Origin: Fluviispira multicolorata
GTDB lineage: Bacteria; Bdellovibrionota_B; Oligoflexia; Silvanigrellales; Silvanigrellaceae
DNA length: 64,000 nt
NCBI RefSeq assembly: GCF_009208585.1
Contig: NZ_WFLN01000006.1
Span: 434,001 to 498,000 of the forward strand
Direction of reading: 5' to 3'
Position 1 is the first letter of the stretch. Each line of letters starts with the position of its first letter. Below the pieces are notes generated by a model. That model was given only the letters and a program-made list of their open reading frames with translations. It was not told the origin of the DNA and did not search any database. Positions 47,822-56,731 of the stretch are shown here, piece by piece. The position numbers and the translations under genes are program-made.

Positions 47822-48619
47822 TTAAAACTTCTCTGCTTCTTTGCTAATTTCTTTTAAAATATTATAAAGTTCGTTTTTATTTTTACGGCTTTTATCTTTT
47901 GAAAGTTCTTTAAATAGTTTTGTTAAATCAGTAATGCGATCTAAAAATTTATTTGCTTTGTCAGGAAAGTATTGCATTAAGTTATCGTAACTTTCATTAG
48001 TTAAGTTATATTTTGAGTATAGAATTTCGTTTATAATTCTTATTTGGAAATTAGAAATAATTTTATTAAGAGATTTTAATTCCTTTGCATAATAAATATT
48101 TTCAGCTTCTTTTGGCAGAAAATCTATGAATATATTATTGCTTGCATATAAAGTTTTAATATCCTCAATATCTTTAAAGTAAGTGATGTGTTTTAACAGA
48201 TCATTGATTGAGATATAATCTGAATAAATGAATTGAATTCTATTTCCAAGAAGTTCTGATACTGCTGCTTCATGTATTTCTTGTAACATTAATTGATTGT
48301 TGTTTTTAGAATTTGTTTGTATGTAATGATCGTGATTATTTTTACTTATATATTCTTTTTGTTTTAATTGATATAAAATGTAAATACTGTATTGAAGTGG
48401 ATTTGATTTTTTTAGATCGTAAATAAAATCAAATTTATCAAATTTTTTATTAATATTTTTTCGGGGTATTACAACATATTCTAATTTCGGAGATTTAATA
48501 TAGTTAAGAGGATTTACAGTATTTGCTTTCGCTGTTGACTCAATTGTAAGGCTTAGAATTGATAAAAATAGAGTTAGTATGCATTTAGCTGTATTTGTAA
48601 AGTATTTAGAGTTATTCAT
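47822..48619 (-). CDS. Secreted protein of unknown function
   Basis: About 265 residues from the ATG at 48619, chosen for an AAGTGG site just before it. A signal peptide of about 25-30 residues ends near TAKAN. The mature part is Asn/Lys/Ile-rich and mostly helical with no family I recognise. It is the first gene of the accessory stretch following the respiratory cluster. Confidence 0.6.
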   Translation of the reverse strand: MNNSKYFTNTAKCILTLFLSILSLTIESTAKANTVNPLNYIKSPKLEYVVIPRKNINKKFDKFDFIYDLKKSNPLQYSIYILYQLKQKEYISKNNHDHYIQTNSKNNNQLMLQEIHEAAVSELLGNRIQFIYSDYISINDLLKHITYFKDIEDIKTLYASNNIFIDFLPKEAENIYYAKELKSLNKIISNFQIRIINEILYSKYNLTNESYDNLMQYFPDKANKFLDRITDLTKLFKELSKDKSRKNKNELYNILKEISKEAEKF

Positions 48620-48913
48620 ATAAAATCCACTTAAAATTAAAAAAATAATTGCCATTCATAAGAATGGAATGGTATATTTATATGTGATTTATGAAAATTT
48701 CAATGTGATTTCGTTTGTTTTTATAAGTATATGTTAAATTATATTATAATATAATGAATAATAAGGAATATTTTAATTAAAATGAATCACAAATTTCTTG
48801 TTTATAAGTAAAATTTCGATATAATCACAAATAGTACTCGAAACATCTTTAAGAGTTGTTAAGGTGTTTTTATCAATTTAAAATTCATATTTTTTAGTAA
48901 TGAGTTGTAATAA

Positions 48914-49804
48914 ATGAACTTTATAAAAATACCCTATACGGTTTGGCAAAATGATAAAAAATTATTTTTAAAACCGAAAATTTCTCTTATTATGACTTGT
49001 TATAATAATTTTGAATTTTTTAATTTAACCTATTACAGTCTACTGAATCAATCCTTAAATAGTAATTTATTTGAAGTTGTGGTCTGTGATGATGGTTCAA
49101 ATTATGAAAATTCTAGTAAAATTAAAGAGCTATTACAAAAGTCTCCTTTTGCTTCGACCTATATATGGCATGAGGATAGAGGATTTAGAAAATCAGAAAT
49201 TTTGAATAAAGGAATCTACCATTCAAAAGGTGATTATCTTGTTTTCATAGATGCTGATTGCATGCTGCACTCAAAATTTTTAGAAGATCATTTAAGACAC
49301 TCACAACCTAAGTCTGTCCTTGTTGGACGAAGAGCTGAGCTGACGAAGTCATTATCTAGAAGCTTAACACCAGAAAAAATATTAAAAAAATTTCTTGAAA
49401 AAAGCTCTTGGTGGCTAATTATATACTTATCTTTTTTTAAAGATGGAAATGGTTTCAAAACATTATATTTGAATAATGAATTTTTATTTAATTATTTTAA
49501 TAGAAAAAAGAGAGGAATTGTTGGTTGCAATTTTTCTTGCCATAAAAAAGATATTGAAGCAATAAACGGTTTTAATATGAGATTTCAATCTTATGGTGGA
49601 GAAGAAAGTGACCTAGAGTATCGATTGCGTCTTGTAGGTGTACAAATGAAATCTTTCTGTCACAGAGCAATTCAGTATCATATTTTTCATGCAAAAAGAG
49701 AGCAAGGATCTAAAGCAATTTTGAATGAAGCCTTACTGAAAGAAGTTGAGCAAAGCAAGATTCATTTTACGGAATATGGTTTAAATTATATTAATGATAA
49801 TTAA
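48914..49804 (+). CDS. Family 2 glycosyltransferase
   Basis: 296 residues, GT-A fold. Visible motifs: ISLIMTCYNNFEFF, VVVCDDGSNYEN, a DxD-like FIDADCML, and a galactosyltransferase-like C-terminal block with GGEESDLEYRLRLVG. It probably adds a sugar to surface polysaccharide. Its last 15 codons lie in the 92-bp repeat that recurs at 51453. Confidence 0.87.
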   Translation: MNFIKIPYTVWQNDKKLFLKPKISLIMTCYNNFEFFNLTYYSLLNQSLNSNLFEVVVCDDGSNYENSSKIKELLQKSPFASTYIWHEDRGFRKSEILNKGIYHSKGDYLVFIDADCMLHSKFLEDHLRHSQPKSVLVGRRAELTKSLSRSLTPEKILKKFLEKSSWWLIIYLSFFKDGNGFKTLYLNNEFLFNYFNRKKRGIVGCNFSCHKKDIEAINGFNMRFQSYGGEESDLEYRLRLVGVQMKSFCHRAIQYHIFHAKREQGSKAILNEALLKEVEQSKIHFTEYGLNYINDN

Positions 49805-49852
49805 GAGTATTAGTTTGGGCATGTATCGCTTTGAGAGTTGAGATTTTGAAAA
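49761..49852. repeat. 92-bp direct repeat, left copy
   Basis: Identical to 51453-51544 except one base. It contains the last codons and stop of the glycosyltransferase and the sequence that, in the right copy, encodes the C-terminus of the histidine phosphatase on the minus strand. Confidence 0.95.
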
Positions 49853-49991
49853 AATTATTCTTAAAAATTCGGGAACGTATTTTAAACAAATTAAGAGCAT
49901 TGTTACTTGCTAGGATAAAAAAATAACTTCTCTTCAATGATTTATATTGAATATTCTCTCATTTGGCAGAAAATTTGAGTACATACCTTAA

Positions 49992-51146
49992 TTAAAATTG
50001 TTCTAAATAATTTCTAAATATATCGCAAGTTCGACCTGTATAGCTTAGTTTATGACCTTGCACTTTAGCGCCATTTTTACACTCATCTAAATCAAACCAG
50101 CGATAGCCTGGGCTACCTGAGATGTTAAACACCTTATGTGAAACTTCCCATGCATATTTATCTTGTGGAATAAAAGAACGAGATGAAATATAATTTTTGT
50201 CAAACTTGACAACGAATAGCATATAATCTTTAGAACGGAGTACCATAAATCTTTTTGCTTTATCTAAATCTTTTTCAAAAAGATGTTCTTTTCCGCTTTC
50301 TTCATTAAACTCACGAATAGCTCCTGAAATCGGATCTTCGCAATTTTCTGTTTCACAATTTTTGAATTTATTATCTGCGTAGGCGCAGGATCCTCCTGGA
50401 AAATTCCACCATCCACCCAATTTGTCACTACGAAGTTGCAATAAAAACCTTTTTTTAGGAGCAGAATCATCAACAATAAGCACTCCGCATTTAGAAATAG
50501 GTACTGTACTAGAAGTAAGATTCTCAAAATAATGTGCTATTTTTTGATGTTTTGGTAAAACCATAAATAATTTTGTAGCAGGACTGTTTTTAGCGATTTC
50601 AGTAAGAACAATGGGGCTGTCATCATAAAATACATTTATATTTTGGTTTTTTAATATATTGGATTTTCCTCCAGAAACACAGAAAATATCTGAGGAGTGA
50701 ATAGCACCTAAATTATTATTGTTCAATAAATTTAATTTATTAGTGGTATATCTAGAATCACAAAAATCCTTATTATGGGTAACAATATAAGGAGTATTAG
50801 AGCTGTTAAGTAAAAATTTTATTTCCTTTTGTAATCTTAAATTCCTCTCTGTAGTATTAAAGACAAATTTTGAAGGATAATATTGATCGGTCAACGAATA
50901 ACGTACCTCAGTATGGAGGACGCCATCAACATCAAAGCCTACATTAGCTCTAGTAGGGCGTGCAAAAGGAGAGTTTGTATCAGTTTTTTCAAATAAATCA
51001 TCTTCGCCATTGTGTGTAATGTTAGACAATTCATTATGATTATTGGAGTTATTTTGATTTATAGAGTTAGAACACCCTGTTAAAACTAAAACAGGCAACA
51101 ACAAAGACAATAATAATTTCACAAATCGATTCCTCGTAATTTTCAT
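49992..51146 (-). CDS. Lipoprotein with fused HAD-like and NUDIX domains
   Basis: About 384 residues. The signal peptide ends in the lipobox LVLTGC, predicting export and lipidation. After an Asn-rich linker, residues about 65-215 carry an HAD-like domain: DVDGVLHTE, VTHN, a motif III Lys in SGGKSN, and FYDDSP. Residues about 220-384 hold a NUDIX domain with GGWWNFPGGSC and the box helix REFNEESGK. NUDIX enzymes are normally cytosolic, so this placement is odd. The ATG at 51146 is preferred to a TTG at 51188. It lies between the 92-bp repeats. Confidence 0.8.
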   Translation of the reverse strand: MKITRNRFVKLLLSLLLPVLVLTGCSNSINQNNSNNHNELSNITHNGEDDLFEKTDTNSPFARPTRANVGFDVDGVLHTEVRYSLTDQYYPSKFVFNTTERNLRLQKEIKFLLNSSNTPYIVTHNKDFCDSRYTTNKLNLLNNNNLGAIHSSDIFCVSGGKSNILKNQNINVFYDDSPIVLTEIAKNSPATKLFMVLPKHQKIAHYFENLTSSTVPISKCGVLIVDDSAPKKRFLLQLRSDKLGGWWNFPGGSCAYADNKFKNCETENCEDPISGAIREFNEESGKEHLFEKDLDKAKRFMVLRSKDYMLFVVKFDKNYISSRSFIPQDKYAWEVSHKVFNISGSPGYRWFDLDECKNGAKVQGHKLSYTGRTCDIFRNYLEQF

Positions 51147-51501
51147 CAAAAAGTATAAATTTACGCTATAATTTTCTTTTAATATCAATGTACTATGTAT
51201 ATTCTTATTATAATAAGAATATACATAGTATTAACTATATCTCACAAGATTAACTAACACTAATTGTAATATATTTTCAATTATATTTTAATCTTTTTGT
51301 ATCATAAATGACTTTTAATTTCATATTATATAGGGATAAAAATAAATCTATTTTATAAATATTATTTGATATGTCCTCTTATAAAGTCAAACATCTTCTT
51401 TAAACACTCAATGTAAACTAAAGAGTCGAAGTTATTTTTATTCTAAATATATTTCATTTTACGGAATATGATTTAAATTATATTAATGATAATTAAGAGT
51501 A
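51147..51501. other. Intergenic region with perfect palindrome and repeat
   Basis: AT-rich spacer upstream of the HAD-NUDIX gene. It contains a 40-bp perfect palindrome (51191-51230) and most of the right copy of the 92-bp repeat. No gene supported; the promoter of the lipoprotein gene should lie here. Confidence 0.6.
51191..51230. repeat. Perfect 40-bp palindrome
   Basis: Left arm TACTATGTATATTCTTATTA (51191-51210) is followed with no spacer by its exact reverse complement (51211-51230). Flanking bases do not continue the symmetry. It lies 45-84 bases before the HAD-NUDIX start. It could form a hairpin in RNA or DNA, or bind a dimeric protein. Confidence 0.95.
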
Positions 51502-51544
51502 TTAGTTTGGGCATGTATCGCTTTGAGAGTTGAGATTTTGAAAA
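51453..51544. repeat. 92-bp direct repeat, right copy
   Basis: Second copy, 1,692 bases from the first; one mismatch (A for G at 51472). It covers the 3' end of the histidine phosphatase gene and a non-functional copy of the glycosyltransferase tail. Confidence 0.95.
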
Positions 51545-52128
51545 TCTTTTATAAATGTTATTTTGTATTTTTCATTTTCCTTTAAAATTTTCAGAATAAA
51601 AATTGAATCGTAATCAGCTGATGGCCAATCTGGAATATCAGAAACTGAATTATTAATATCTTCTTTATAGATTTCTTTAACAATATCTACGAGTTTTAAA
51701 TGCTCCCAGCTTACGAAAATTAAAGAGTCACTGTATTTTGAATTTAAAAGTTCTTTTTTTATGTTTTCAACATCTGTAAAACCAAATTGAGCATTTACAG
51801 GCATTCCGAGTTGAATTGCAGTAGGTTCTATCGTAGCTAAAGGGCGTATGTATGAAAATTTGAGAAGTTTTTTACCGATTTGCACACTTGGATTGGGAGC
51901 GAAAATATAATTAGGTTTTCCAAATTTACCTAAAAGAACTTTAGGTAATTTAAGAGAACGATTTAAACCTTTGCAATTCAGTTGACCAATTTCCATATCT
52001 AATGGTTTTTCTCCATGTCGAATTAAAATAATTGTTTCAGTATTTGATGGACTTTGTGCAAATACACTTGCATTTAAAGCTATTGAGAAAAGACTTATAA
52101 GAGAAGTGCGCATTATATAAATTTTCAT
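51502..52128 (-). CDS. Secreted histidine phosphatase family protein
   Basis: 208 residues with a signal peptide ending near VFAQS. The catalytic RHGEKP is near residue 37, and a second His probably lies in SWEHLKLV. The branch contains periplasmic phosphatases of varied substrates. The start follows an AAGGTG site. Its last residues lie within the 92-bp repeat. Confidence 0.78.
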   Translation of the reverse strand: MKIYIMRTSLISLFSIALNASVFAQSPSNTETIILIRHGEKPLDMEIGQLNCKGLNRSLKLPKVLLGKFGKPNYIFAPNPSVQIGKKLLKFSYIRPLATIEPTAIQLGMPVNAQFGFTDVENIKKELLNSKYSDSLIFVSWEHLKLVDIVKEIYKEDINNSVSDIPDWPSADYDSIFILKILKENEKYKITFIKDFQNLNSQSDTCPN

Positions 52129-52498
52129 TTATCACCTTGTTTTTAAATATATTGGATGTAGAAATATTTTTGTTTCTTTAGCTATGTGTGTTTTCAAATA
52201 CTGAAGAAGAGTTAATTTTTGGTATGTTTCTTGCATAAGTTAGATTACCAAGTTTAATAAAAGAGGGAAACATGTTGAGAATGATGATATCATATCAATT
52301 ATAGCCAAGGCTAGCACTAAAATTAAAAAAATTTAAAATTTACTTCTCAAATAAGATTAAGATTTTTATAAAAGCCATATTTTGAACAAATATATTGGAG
52401 CATGTTGGGGGGGGGAGTAAGTATTTCAGAAGGAATGGCGTTTGATAGGGTGGCTTATTGATTAAATTAATATTTTTTGATACCCTACCGAGTAATTA
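52129..52498 (+). other. Intergenic region with a G9 tract
   Basis: About 370 AT-rich bases. A run of nine G (52407-52415) stands out strongly. An ATG three bases before it opens only a 19-codon frame (52402-52461). TAGGGT and ACCCTA recur as an inverted pair around 52446-52492. No supported gene. Confidence 0.5.
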
Positions 52499-52924
52499 AT
52501 GAAAAAATCAAGTGAGTTAACATTTGTGCTAAAAAAACTTGGGAAAATTAAAATTAATTCTTATCGTCCACAAGGTGTTTTAACATTTAATACACGAGTA
52601 TTTTTTTTGTTATTATTTTTTTTATTTTTAAACATAATAGCAGGTAGGCATTTTTATAGTCATCATATTAATTCAATTATTGAAACACAAAAATCTGAAA
52701 AAATACAAACAAAAATATCAGAATTAAAAAAATTTTATAAATCAAATACGCCAATTTCTTCAACTTGTATAGATAGTGAATGTTGTTACAAGCAGTTAAT
52801 AAATGAAATTAAAAATTATTTTAATATAAAAAGTCCTAAATATTATCAGCAAAGTAATTATTATTTAAAAATAGTTATTTTAAACAAATTAATTTCAAAA
52901 ATTTTAAGACCCCCCATCCTTTAA
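52499..52924 (+). CDS. Hypothetical single-helix membrane protein
   Basis: 141 residues: a basic cytosolic N-terminus, one membrane helix (about 33-49), and a helical Lys/Asn-rich tail with three Cys close together (TCIDSECCYK). No family recognised and the ribosome site is weak, so the start is uncertain. Placed 45 bases before the PLP-enzyme operon. Confidence 0.45.
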   Translation: MKKSSELTFVLKKLGKIKINSYRPQGVLTFNTRVFFLLLFFLFLNIIAGRHFYSHHINSIIETQKSEKIQTKISELKKFYKSNTPISSTCIDSECCYKQLINEIKNYFNIKSPKYYQQSNYYLKIVILNKLISKILRPPIL

Positions 52925-52969
52925 TCCATTTTAAATAAATATTTAATTTATAAAATAAAAGGATAAAAT

Positions 52970-54025
52970 ATGAATAAACTTGCTAAAAATGTTATGCAAG
53001 CTATTGGTAAAGTACCAACAGTTCGCATAAATAATATCAGTCCAATATGTAAATCACATAATTTATATTTAAAACTAGAATCATGTAATCCTGGCGGAAG
53101 CATTAAAGAAAAAAATGCGGTTTATTTGATAGAACAAGCTGAAAAAAAAGGATTACTTGCAAGCGGTGGTACGATTATTGAATCCAGTTCTGGAAATTTT
53201 GGAATTGGTCTTGCTATGATTGGTGCAGCAAAAGGCTATAGAGTATGGATTGTGGTTGATGCAAAAACACCTCCCCCTACGAGACGCATGATTGAAGCTT
53301 ACGGTGCTATTTTAATTGATGTTCCTTTAACTGAAGCCGATGCGAACGGTTCTATGCAAGTGGCGCGCATGAAAAAAGCTGCCGATTTAGCTCAAGCCAC
53401 GCCCGGCGCTTGGTATCCTTGTCAACATAAAAATCCTGAAAATCCCACTGCACATAGTATTTATACGGCACGAGAAATCATTGATGATTTTGGAGGCACT
53501 CCTCCCAGTGCAGTGGTTGTGGGCATCAGCACTTCTGGCCAACTGACGGGAATTGGCTCCTATTTAAAAAGATTTTATCCACAAATAACTATTATTGGTG
53601 TCGATGTTGCAGGATCGTCTGTGTTAGGTACACCTTCACATCCATATAAAATGACAGGATTAGGGCTTTCTTTTGTTCCTCCGCAGTTTGATGGAAATTT
53701 ATTAGATTTAGCTTACAGCGTTCCTGATGCTTTAGCTTTTTCCGTCTGTCGCACACTTGCCCAAAAAGAAGGGCTACTACTAGGAGGTTCAACAGGAGCA
53801 GTTGTTGCTGCAGGTCTTTCATATGCAATCAATTTAAAGCAAAACCAATCTATACTTATGGTGAATCCCGATAGAGGAGATCGTTACTTAGAAACTATTT
53901 TTAATAATCAATGGATCGAAAACCAAAGAATTAATTTAAGTTCTGGGGATAGTTTACAAAAGCTTATTGAAAACCTTGAACCTATACCAGAGTTTTATTT
54001 CAAACAGAAAAACAAAAAAGCATGA
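52970..54025 (+). CDS. PLP-dependent cysteine-synthase-family enzyme (SbnA-like)
   Basis: A fold-type II PLP enzyme of 351 residues. The PLP Lys is in NPGGSIKEKNA near 47, the substrate-binding loop ESSSGNFG near 74, and the phosphate-binding glycines in GISTSGQLTGIG. It performs beta-elimination or replacement on an activated Ser/Thr-type amino acid. Its layout and GGS(I/V)K segment recall SbnA (2,3-diaminopropionate pathway) as much as CysK. The PduX-like kinase two genes on could make the activated substrate. Good AAAGGAT site; its stop overlaps the transporter start (ATGA). Confidence 0.8.
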   Translation: MNKLAKNVMQAIGKVPTVRINNISPICKSHNLYLKLESCNPGGSIKEKNAVYLIEQAEKKGLLASGGTIIESSSGNFGIGLAMIGAAKGYRVWIVVDAKTPPPTRRMIEAYGAILIDVPLTEADANGSMQVARMKKAADLAQATPGAWYPCQHKNPENPTAHSIYTAREIIDDFGGTPPSAVVVGISTSGQLTGIGSYLKRFYPQITIIGVDVAGSSVLGTPSHPYKMTGLGLSFVPPQFDGNLLDLAYSVPDALAFSVCRTLAQKEGLLLGGSTGAVVAAGLSYAINLKQNQSILMVNPDRGDRYLETIFNNQWIENQRINLSSGDSLQKLIENLEPIPEFYFKQKNKKA

Positions 54026-55368
54026 AAACTACTTTTATTCAAAAAATGATTGCTTTGTGGAAAGAGTTTTTACCACTTTCAGTTAGTGACGTGACTATGG
54101 CTTTGGGTGATCCTCTGGTAAACACAACTTTAGCACAAATGCCTCACTCACAAACAAATTTAGCCTCCTTAGGTATTGTAAAATCCTTTGTTGTTTTATT
54201 TGAGAGTCCAATCATCATGATGTTACATGCCTCAAATGCGCTTTCTGGAGATAAAGGAGCTAGAGAAGCCTTATGGCGCTTTGTGCTGATTTCTTGTATT
54301 TCATTAACAGTTCTTTTGTCTTTACTAGCGATTCCTTTTATATTTTTCCCTATAATGCAATATATTATTGGAGTTTCTAACGAAATCTCTAAAACGGCAC
54401 ACAAAATTTTATTGTGTCTTTTATTTTGGCCTGCTTCTATTGCATTGAGAAGATATTTTCAGGGAATATTGATTATTCATGGACAACTTAAAACAATCGC
54501 CCGTGCGGGACTATTGCGCCTTCTCGTTTTATTTTTTTGTTTAGTTGTAGGATATTTATTACATGTGCAAAGCAGCTATTTAGCCGGATGCTCACTTATG
54601 CTTGCAGTAGCTTCAGAAACTATTGTTATTTTTTTAGCTTCCATAAAATATAAAAATTCTTTCCTTGAAACGAAGATCAATATAAATGAAAAATATTCTT
54701 ATCCTAAAACGATCAAAGAAATTTGGAATTATTATTGGCCATTAGCTCATTCTATGGTGCTTGTTTGGGGAGGAAGATCTCTTATGATTGTGTGCTTAGC
54801 TCGTGCGGTCGATAGTAGCTTAGCTTTGGCTATTTGGCCCGCAGCTTGGAGTCTTATCCTAGTTTTTTCTAATACCACGAGAATGATCCAGCAAGTCATT
54901 ATTCGAAATAAAGATAAATATCATCCTGCTGACTTTATTATTTTTGCTTTAAGTGTCGGTACCTTTTTATCTGCTCTATTATTGTTTTTAAGCATATCCC
55001 GATTTGGAAAGAATCTCCTTATATCATTTGTAGGGCAAAATGCTTTTCTCTTGGATGGGATGCAACGAGTTTTAATGATTTGTTTTTGTATTCCAATCTT
55101 AATTGCAATTCAAAATGTTTTGCAAGGTTTTTTGATAAGCAGCAGTAAAACAAATTTTATTAATCGCGCCACTTTATTTGGGACTGGTATCCTTTTAATC
55201 TCTGTATATATAGGTATTTTATTACAATATTTAGGGGCATCTGTAGCGGGTTTTTCTATGGTTATTGCATTGATGTTAGAAATTCTGATTTTAACAACTC
55301 AAATTCCATGGAAATTCTACATTCATAAATACGCACAACAGCAAACAATTCAAGAAAAGGTTCTATAA
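54022..55368 (+). CDS. Multidrug/flippase-type exporter (MATE/ANK-like)
   Basis: A 448-residue protein with about 12 helices and no ATPase domain. It resembles the MOP flippase superfamily; the N-terminal LPLSVSDVTMALGDPLVN and the repeated half structure recall MATE and ANK-type transporters. It probably exports the product of the neighbouring enzymes. Coupled to the PLP enzyme by a four-base overlap and to the kinase by a two-base gap. Confidence 0.65.
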   Translation: MKTTFIQKMIALWKEFLPLSVSDVTMALGDPLVNTTLAQMPHSQTNLASLGIVKSFVVLFESPIIMMLHASNALSGDKGAREALWRFVLISCISLTVLLSLLAIPFIFFPIMQYIIGVSNEISKTAHKILLCLLFWPASIALRRYFQGILIIHGQLKTIARAGLLRLLVLFFCLVVGYLLHVQSSYLAGCSLMLAVASETIVIFLASIKYKNSFLETKININEKYSYPKTIKEIWNYYWPLAHSMVLVWGGRSLMIVCLARAVDSSLALAIWPAAWSLILVFSNTTRMIQQVIIRNKDKYHPADFIIFALSVGTFLSALLLFLSISRFGKNLLISFVGQNAFLLDGMQRVLMICFCIPILIAIQNVLQGFLISSSKTNFINRATLFGTGILLISVYIGILLQYLGASVAGFSMVIALMLEILILTTQIPWKFYIHKYAQQQTIQEKVL

Positions 55369-55370
55369 AT

Positions 55371-56291
55371 ATGAAATATTCTGCCAAAGCTCCGGGAACA
55401 TGCGGCGAGCTTGTACAAGGATATCTTAATGGGAAAGATTTTTTAATTAATAGTCCAATTCCTTTTTTTGCAAAAGCAAGCCTAACTATAAAAAATAGTA
55501 AACATCAAATCAAGGTAGTAGAAAGCAACAAATACTTAAAAGTAAATCAAATCCTAAAAAAGCTTCTTTTGCATCTAAAAGTTGAAGAAAATATTTCATT
55601 GGAAGTAGACATAGATTCAAAAATCCCAAGAGGAAAAGGACTCGCTTCAAGCACAGCGGAACTCACTGCTGTAGTGCTTGCGGCAAGTTCAGCTCTAAAC
55701 AAAGAAATATCTGACCAGGAAATATCAAATCTATTGCTTTCTGTTGATAAATCTTCTGACGGCGTTTTTCTACCTGGAATCTCTCATATTAATCATTTAA
55801 AAGGAGATATTTATAGAAGATACAAAGATATACCATCTTTATCTTTTATTATAATTGATTCTGGTGGAGAGGTTTCAACACAAGAATTTGATCGTGACTT
55901 TGCAAGATCGATTGCAATAGAACATAAATATTCAATAAGAAGAGCCTTATTATGGATTGAAGAAGGCTTTCTAAATCAAAATCCGAAATTAATCGCACAA
56001 GCGGCAACTTTGAGTGCACGTGTTAATCAACATGTTTTATATAAAGCGCCATTAGAGACTTTAATAGATGGGATACGTGAAGTAGGTGGGTTAGGAGTAA
56101 ACTGTGCACATACTGGCACTGTTTTAGGAGTTATGTTTGACCATTCTCAGACGGATAAGCAGAAATTACTTGATCGGGTTTATCAACTTATTCATCCGTT
56201 ACCTATTATAGGCATTTATCCATTAATTGGAGGATCAAGAATATATGATGAAGAATCTGAAAAAACTGATAGTTTAAAATTAAAAATTTAA
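55371..56291 (+). CDS. GHMP kinase, PduX-like (L-threonine/serine kinase)
   Basis: 306 residues with the GHMP ATP-binding motif PRGKGLASSTAEL near 85 and an N-terminal KAPGTCGELVQG that is diagnostic of the PduX group. PduX phosphorylates L-threonine for cobalamin synthesis. No cobalamin genes are here, so making O-phospho-Ser or -Thr for the PLP enzyme is a sensible alternative (inference). Confidence 0.8.
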   Translation: MKYSAKAPGTCGELVQGYLNGKDFLINSPIPFFAKASLTIKNSKHQIKVVESNKYLKVNQILKKLLLHLKVEENISLEVDIDSKIPRGKGLASSTAELTAVVLAASSALNKEISDQEISNLLLSVDKSSDGVFLPGISHINHLKGDIYRRYKDIPSLSFIIIDSGGEVSTQEFDRDFARSIAIEHKYSIRRALLWIEEGFLNQNPKLIAQAATLSARVNQHVLYKAPLETLIDGIREVGGLGVNCAHTGTVLGVMFDHSQTDKQKLLDRVYQLIHPLPIIGIYPLIGGSRIYDEESEKTDSLKLKI

Positions 56292-56393
56292 ATTCCAATT
56301 ATAAGCATTATAGTTATTAAACAAATAATATTTTTAAATTTTATTAAAAGTCCTTAAACAAAATATTTTAATGTAGCGGTAATCTATTGTATT

Positions 56394-56402
56394 TGCTATG
56401 AT
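56394..56402 (+). promoter_or_regulatory. Extended -10 promoter element
   Basis: TGCTATGAT fits an extended -10 (TGN plus TATGAT), 54 bases before the small precursor gene. No good -35 is visible, as is usual for this class. Confidence 0.4.
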
Positions 56403-56455
56403 ATGTTTTTTCAGATACAAAAAAATTTCATTAAATATTCAAGGAGGAGATTTTA

Positions 56456-56731
56456 ATGAAAAAGGTATTATTACTAGGTTCTTTTACCTATGCTTGTACT
56501 TTAATTGCAATGCCAATGGACTTTATTTTAAATGAGTTTACAAAAAACTATGAGCTAAATAGTAATCAAAGTATGTCCGAGTATATCTTATCTAATGAAA
56601 AATATAATTCAGATTACGCATTTAATAATGCAGAATTTACAAATAATAGAAAAAAGAGATCATGGGTAAGTATTGGACGATATATTGGCAGTGGAATGTA
56701 TAGATATGCAATAGAATTTATATATAAATAA
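56456..56731 (+). CDS. Small secreted precursor with a tetrabasic site
   Basis: 91 residues. A hydrophobic N-terminus (1-20) resembles a signal peptide, followed by an acidic, Asn-rich middle (22-64). RKKR (65-68) precedes a 23-residue tail rich in Tyr, Gly and Ile with GRYIGSGMYRY. The layout is that of a propeptide cleaved at basic residues to release a cationic aromatic peptide, as in some bacteriocins or secreted effectors. Family unknown. A very strong AAGGAGG site 8 bases before the ATG. Its stop overlaps the start of the next gene. Confidence 0.65.
   Translation: MKKVLLLGSFTYACTLIAMPMDFILNEFTKNYELNSNQSMSEYILSNEKYNSDYAFNNAEFTNNRKKRSWVSIGRYIGSGMYRYAIEFIYK

Noticed and set aside
52446..52492. 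TAGGGT/ACCCTA inverted pair as a terminator
   Set aside because: The loop is long and no T-run follows; 6-bp pairs at this distance are expected by chance.
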